Under the pieces are notes generated by a model. The model did not search any database, was not told the origin of the DNA, and saw nothing but the letters and a program-made list of their open reading frames with translations. 64,000 nucleotides of DNA from Acanthosepion esculentum (lineage: Eukaryota; Mollusca; Cephalopoda; Sepiida; Sepiidae): NCBI GenBank assembly GCA_964036315.1, contig OZ038517.1, positions 57,443,156 through 57,507,155 on the forward strand, read 5' to 3'. The position numbers and the translations under genes were made by a program. How positions within the stretch are numbered: position 1 is the stretch's first letter; each line of letters opens with the position of its first letter. This document shows, piece by piece, positions 59,333 to 64,000 of the stretch.

Positions 59333-62300
59333 GGGTTAAACATTATTTTGTTAGATCCATTTTGGAATATGGTAACTACATACAGGGTGTTCCAATTTAG
59401 TGTACCAATTTTTATTGTTTTATAACTTAGCATATTTTGTTAGTTATTTTGGGAGGTGATTTTAGTCAGCTAAACTTCTGTAGACTTTAAAAACTTCTAT
59501 CATTTCTTTTTACATAAGGCAGGCAATGTTTAACTGATGAATGCAACAGTAAATCAGGAAATGTCAGTTTTATTTCCTCTTAATAAAGTTGGAATCCTGC
59601 CATGACCCACTATTTCAGTAAAAATGGGTCAGAAATACTGGAAAGAAAAACAATTCAGGATAAAGTTTAGCTACCTATCATTCAAATTGGTCACTGAATT
59701 GTAACACCCAAAAGATACTTGTTGTTAATATAGGTCTATAATTTTGACAAGAGGGTCCATTGTGATTTTTTTTAGGACCAATGTCACTCCGAGCATTGTG
59801 GTCATTGTCAGTGTCTTCAGGTATTATCTGTCATATCTGGTTACCTGAATGTGAACAAAGTCCTGAGAATGTAAATGAACAGTTACAGGAAAAGAAAATT
59901 AGTCATTAATGCTGTTAAAAAGTATTTTTCTTTTATGCTTATTGAAAATGATTGACCAAGTTAAAATATGTCTCGTTTCTTTTCTTCTTCTTCTGTTGTT
60001 GTTGTTGTTATTATTATTATTATTATGATAAATATTGCATGACTAATATTGATTTTTGTGTACTAATGATTGGCATCAGGATGTGAAAGAGGCCAAGAGA
60101 CAGGGGTTGGATATCACCAAAGATTTGTAGGACTAGCCCTGTGCAGTGGTTTGGAAATGTTTCTATGAGGGCAGAGTTAATTTATTTTGAAGACCATTGT
60201 ATAAATGTTGGTTGAAATAATGATGATGATGATGATGATGATAAGCAGCTATTGGTGCTGTGTATTTTGACTGGAAAGTGAATGACTTGAATAGAAACTT
60301 ATAAATTATTTTGTAAAGATTATCCTCATTAGAAAATGTCTGTAAACAGAGTAGCTGTTTGGTTGATGTGTGTTTATATACATGTGTGTCTATATATATA
60401 TATATGTTTATATCTGTAAATATAAATATATATATTTTTTGTACATACATGACTTTGTGTTATACGTTCGTAAATATATATATGTGTGTGTGTTTGTGTA
60501 TGGAAAATATATATATATATATCTGTGTAAAATATATATTGCATATGTATATATATATATATATATATATACACATGTAAGATATGTTTTTAAACATGCA
60601 TGCATAAAATATGTATTGACACACACGCACACATTATCTATGTATTATATTTATACTGCCATGAATTGTTTTAAATGAATGCAGTGTTTTATTTGCAATA
60701 ATGGGAAGTTTTGTAATAGAAATTCACTTTTCTTTTTCATTTTAACATTTTTTCCAGAAATATATTTTAATGATGAAAAAAATAATTTTATTTTGTTGTT
60801 GAAATGTCATTGAGAGAGAATTTGAGCATTTTAATATACATGTTTTTTTTCTTTACCTCATATGAAATTTGCTTGCTCTAGTTTGTAACAGATTTCTGAA
60901 CCTTGTATGATGGATAAATTGAAAACAACCACTAAATTCTTCTGTTACAAACCTGCAGCTCTACAAGTAAATTAAACACAAATGTATATTGCATATTTCA
61001 TTGATGAGGTAAGAACGTAGATGGCTGCAGAGAATGGAGAAGATAATTTCATTAATAATATTTCTAAGTGGCAGAGGAAACCGATTAAGGACTTTTACAT
61101 TGTCTTCTTCACTTTCTCTAAAAATGGCTATGATGAAACTAAAACATTAACAGAAACACAATTTCAGAAATCACTTTTGTCTTCAAGTGTTCATTTCTGA
61201 CTCACCTATGGCTAGCTTTTTTTTTACTTTTTTTTTGACACTGGTTTTCCTCAGATGTTCCAGACTTTTTATTACAAAACATATATAAGAATTCCCATGA
61301 GAAATTTTTTATCTAAACAAAAAATGTTAAATTACTGATTATTTAATATACTGATTGCTAATGTTTTTTGATAATTTACTGTTAATACCACCTTTTTTTT
61401 TTTTATTAATTGCTTTTTAAAATTTATCACATTTTGGTGGTGAGTGTTCACATATTATTGTGAAATAATTTCAGAAAATAAACATTTAAATTCTTTGGAG
61501 AAAAAAAATGAATTTTTGAATGTGAAATAGAAATAGAAAATAATTACCCAGTTGAAAATTCTAATTAACAGCAAATAAATTTGGGGCATTTTTTCGTAGA
61601 AGCTTTCTTTGCTTAAGCTTTATACATAGTTGTTAAAAAACAAGTATAACATTATAGGAAATCTTTTCATCATAAGATTGACAATATTTGAAAGGATTTC
61701 AAACTGTTCCCCATAAAAATTTTAATACATATTTTTCCCTTTTAATTTACTTATTTATTTATGACTAAGAATTTTGAGAATTTTAAGTCAAATTTTTTTC
61801 TTTTACAATTCTTTAAAAAAAAGCCAAGTGTACACTTTTACAGTATAAGACATTGTTCAAAATTATTGATTTAAAGCAGCAAATAAGTTTTTTTTACAAA
61901 ACATTAAAAAGTTGTACAATTTTTTTTCAGAGTAAAAGTGTATTCTCCTTCTCACATCTCAAGTGTCTTCTCCCTCCCAAATGACCCCCTACTACTCTGC
62001 CTCTTATCATTAATTAATAAAATATTTTTCCAGTATTTTCTTTTCTTTTATATTGTCTCTCGTTTATTCCATTTACTTTATTCTTATTATCTTCCTTTAT
62101 ATTTTCCTTCCATTCTTCCTCTCCCCACTGACTAATTACTTTTATTTTTTTTGATTGATTGCACTTCATTATCATGGACATAAAAATCGGTCTTACTCCT
62201 CCGACAGGTTAGAAAACATTCCCTGCTGTGATAAAAAAGAAGTTTCTATTTAAAATTTAAAAAAATGCTACTTAAGGAATCAGTGAAAAGTTAAATTTCA

Positions 62301-64000
62301 TGATGTCATCATTTTGTTATTTACTTTTTTTATAACTACCTGAGTCTCTTCCTGGCAAAAAGAAATATAAATATTTTAACAATTTTATTAGTTTTTTTAT
62401 TTCTATTTTTCATAAGTTTTTTTTTTACTTTGATTCATAGTACCATTAAAATAGATCTTTTATTTCTTGAAAGGCTTTTTGCTCAAATTATTTCTTTTTC
62501 TGAAATTATTATCACTTGAAATAGTTAATTTTTGATTTAATTGATTTCATTGGACTTTTATAATGCCTAATGATAACTAAAGTTTTCTCTATAAAATAAT
62601 CCCAAAAGAAAAGAAGAAAACATCTGTTTATAATATGTCAGCTTTAGATTGGGTAAGAATATAGAGAGTATTTTTACAAATTCACAAGAATAAAAAAAGT
62701 ATTGAGATTTTGGTTTTAAACAACACAAATGTCTCTTTTTTTTAGTTTTATGATTAATTAAAAGAAAGAAATTCTAATACCTGCCAACTCAATCCACACC
62801 CAAAATTACTAACATTTAGACATTTCCAAAAGCCTTCATCAATAATAAAAAAACAAAAATCTATTAATTTTCACAATGCCAGAGACTTTAAAAAAATCCA
62901 TTTAGTTGCAGATGTCTGAGGGATGTATATAAGGAATATATTGAAATTTTAAAAGGGACAAAAGCAGAAAAATAAAACAACAAAAAGCAAAAACAGAAAA
63001 TACTTTAAAATTTAACTTCTGTCAACACAGTGACATTTACGAAAAAATTCTCATTACTGTTATTGCAAAAGTTTAAGGAAACGATTTTAAATAATGGAGT
63101 CTGGCCAAATCTTATGGATTCTCATTTAATCTCTCTTGCTAACATTTTTCATTTCATTATATTTGGTCTATTCTTTACCCAACCTCAACTCTGTTCCTAT
63201 CCCCTCCCATACACTGTTTCTCTTCTTCTCTTACCCACTCTCTACTTGTTTAAATCCCCACCCCACCATTTTATCTTTTCTTATCTTATTTTTTCCCTGT
63301 CTCTGGCTTATCTCTCATTGCTGTTATATCTCCAATTGAAAGCCTTTGGCTTATGTTAAATCATAGAATAACAGAAAGAAACAAATTCTCTGAAAACAAA
63401 AACAGATTTTTGTGAAAAATAAATTTTAAAAAATCACAGGTAATAAAGAAAAAAAAAAATTAGTATTTAGTAAAAAGGAATTTTAGCTTTTATATTTCTC
63501 ATGTAGCACCAAGAATTTGTTTTCAAAAGTCTCTTCTAACATTTTTTTTGTATTGGTCTTTTTTTAAAAAATGTATTATATATTATAAATAAATAATAGA
63601 AAATCTCTTAAACGTGCCAAGTTGTTAACTTTTTCTCTTGTTTATTTTATCTTTGGCAAATACATCTAAATTTTCAGATAGCTTCCATGATGAATAACAG
63701 GTTCAGGAATGCAGTTTTACACTGTAAAATATATCCAAGTACTGACTAGGAGCAACTACTTTCCTACAATATGTCATCTCAGAATAAAACTATGGAAATT
63801 AAAGAAAGCTAAAGCAGCAACCTAATTACAATACAACAGACTCTTGAATGACCAGAATTGCAAAGAGATGTTTACTGACAGTATTAAAAGTAAATTCAAT
63901 AAATAAGAATGGAAATTTAAAGTGGAACACAGAAGCTTTACTGACGTCAGCAAACAAGATGATCCCAAGGAAAACTAAATAAAGAAAAAAGGAGTGGATG
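59329..64000 (+). other. Sequence downstream of GIT; no gene recognised
   Basis: It contains simple repeats: TTG/TTA runs at 59990-60026, (ATG)n at 60219-60242, and TA/TG/CA-rich sequence at 60372-60640. There are pyrimidine-rich stretches at 61930-62130 and 63120-63340. No coding exon with splice borders, RNA gene or recognisable transposon protein was found. Several AATAAA motifs are present. Confidence 0.5.

Noticed and set aside
59390..59470. ACAGGGTGTTCC as a transposon end
   Set aside because: It resembles ends seen in some elements, but no partner end or target duplication was found.
60060..60170. Less AT-rich block GGATGTGAAAGAGGCCAAGA onward as a possible LINE piece
   Set aside because: Too short, with no recognisable motif in any frame.
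63030..63359. 109-codon open frame near the window end
   Set aside because: Leu/Ser/Phe-rich translation of a pyrimidine-rich stretch, without splice borders or a recognisable domain.

Overview
The window is animal genomic DNA: AT-rich, intron-dominated and full of old mobile elements. It carries the 3' two-thirds of a single protein-coding gene on the + strand, the orthologue of vertebrate GIT1/GIT2 (G-protein-coupled-receptor-kinase-interacting ARF GTPase-activating protein). The large introns, (TA)n tracts, many Penelope-like retroelements (PLEs) and tRNA-headed SINEs suggest a cephalopod mollusc, probably an octopus. The organism call is inference from repeat style and protein divergence.

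Gene layout. Ten coding exons lie at 1215-1338, 12773-12951, 14482-14535, 32271-32420, 33907-34170, 36961-37026, 53176-53300, 55671-55868, 57826-57889 and 58263-58457. All have AG/GT borders, the phases join without a break, and the summed length is 1419 nt (472 codons plus TAA). They encode the second Spa2-homology repeat, the conserved YDSVASDED linker, the coiled coil, a variable Ser/Asn-rich linker and the C-terminal paxillin-binding (FAT-like) helical bundle. The ArfGAP and ankyrin domains must lie upstream of base 1. The 3' UTR starts at 58458, with a candidate poly(A) signal at 59030. No second gene was recognised downstream to 64000.

Introns. Intron 1 (1339-12772) holds a Ty3/gypsy RNase H fragment split by a SINE composite, a long inverted-repeat element (9113-11406) with a second SINE composite inside it, and one copy of another SINE. 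Intron 3 (14536-32270) is a PLE graveyard. It has at least six insertions at 15.7-16.4, 16.5-17.5, 18.2-19.8, 19.8-21.3, 23.0-24.1 and 30.5-31.8 kb. Several have inverted terminal arms lying directly against (TA)n tracts. Intron 5 has a PLE-derived foldback at 36.2-36.4 kb. Intron 6 (37027-53175) has a tRNA-headed SINE composite, a Helitron helicase relic, a third full SINE composite with a clear 12-bp target duplication, a non-LTR retrotransposon relic, a small TIR element and two long perfect palindromes. Intron 7 has another SINE composite.

The most interesting structure is a SINE family (here SINE-A). It has a pol III-type A/B-box head and a tail containing a hammerhead-ribozyme-like core. 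At three places the tail appears in inverted orientation at both ends of a 470-660 bp unit bounded by 11-12 bp direct repeats. This copies the inverted-terminal-repeat layout of the PLEs in the same gene, and suggests a tRNA/PLE hybrid element mobilised as one unit by PLE machinery.
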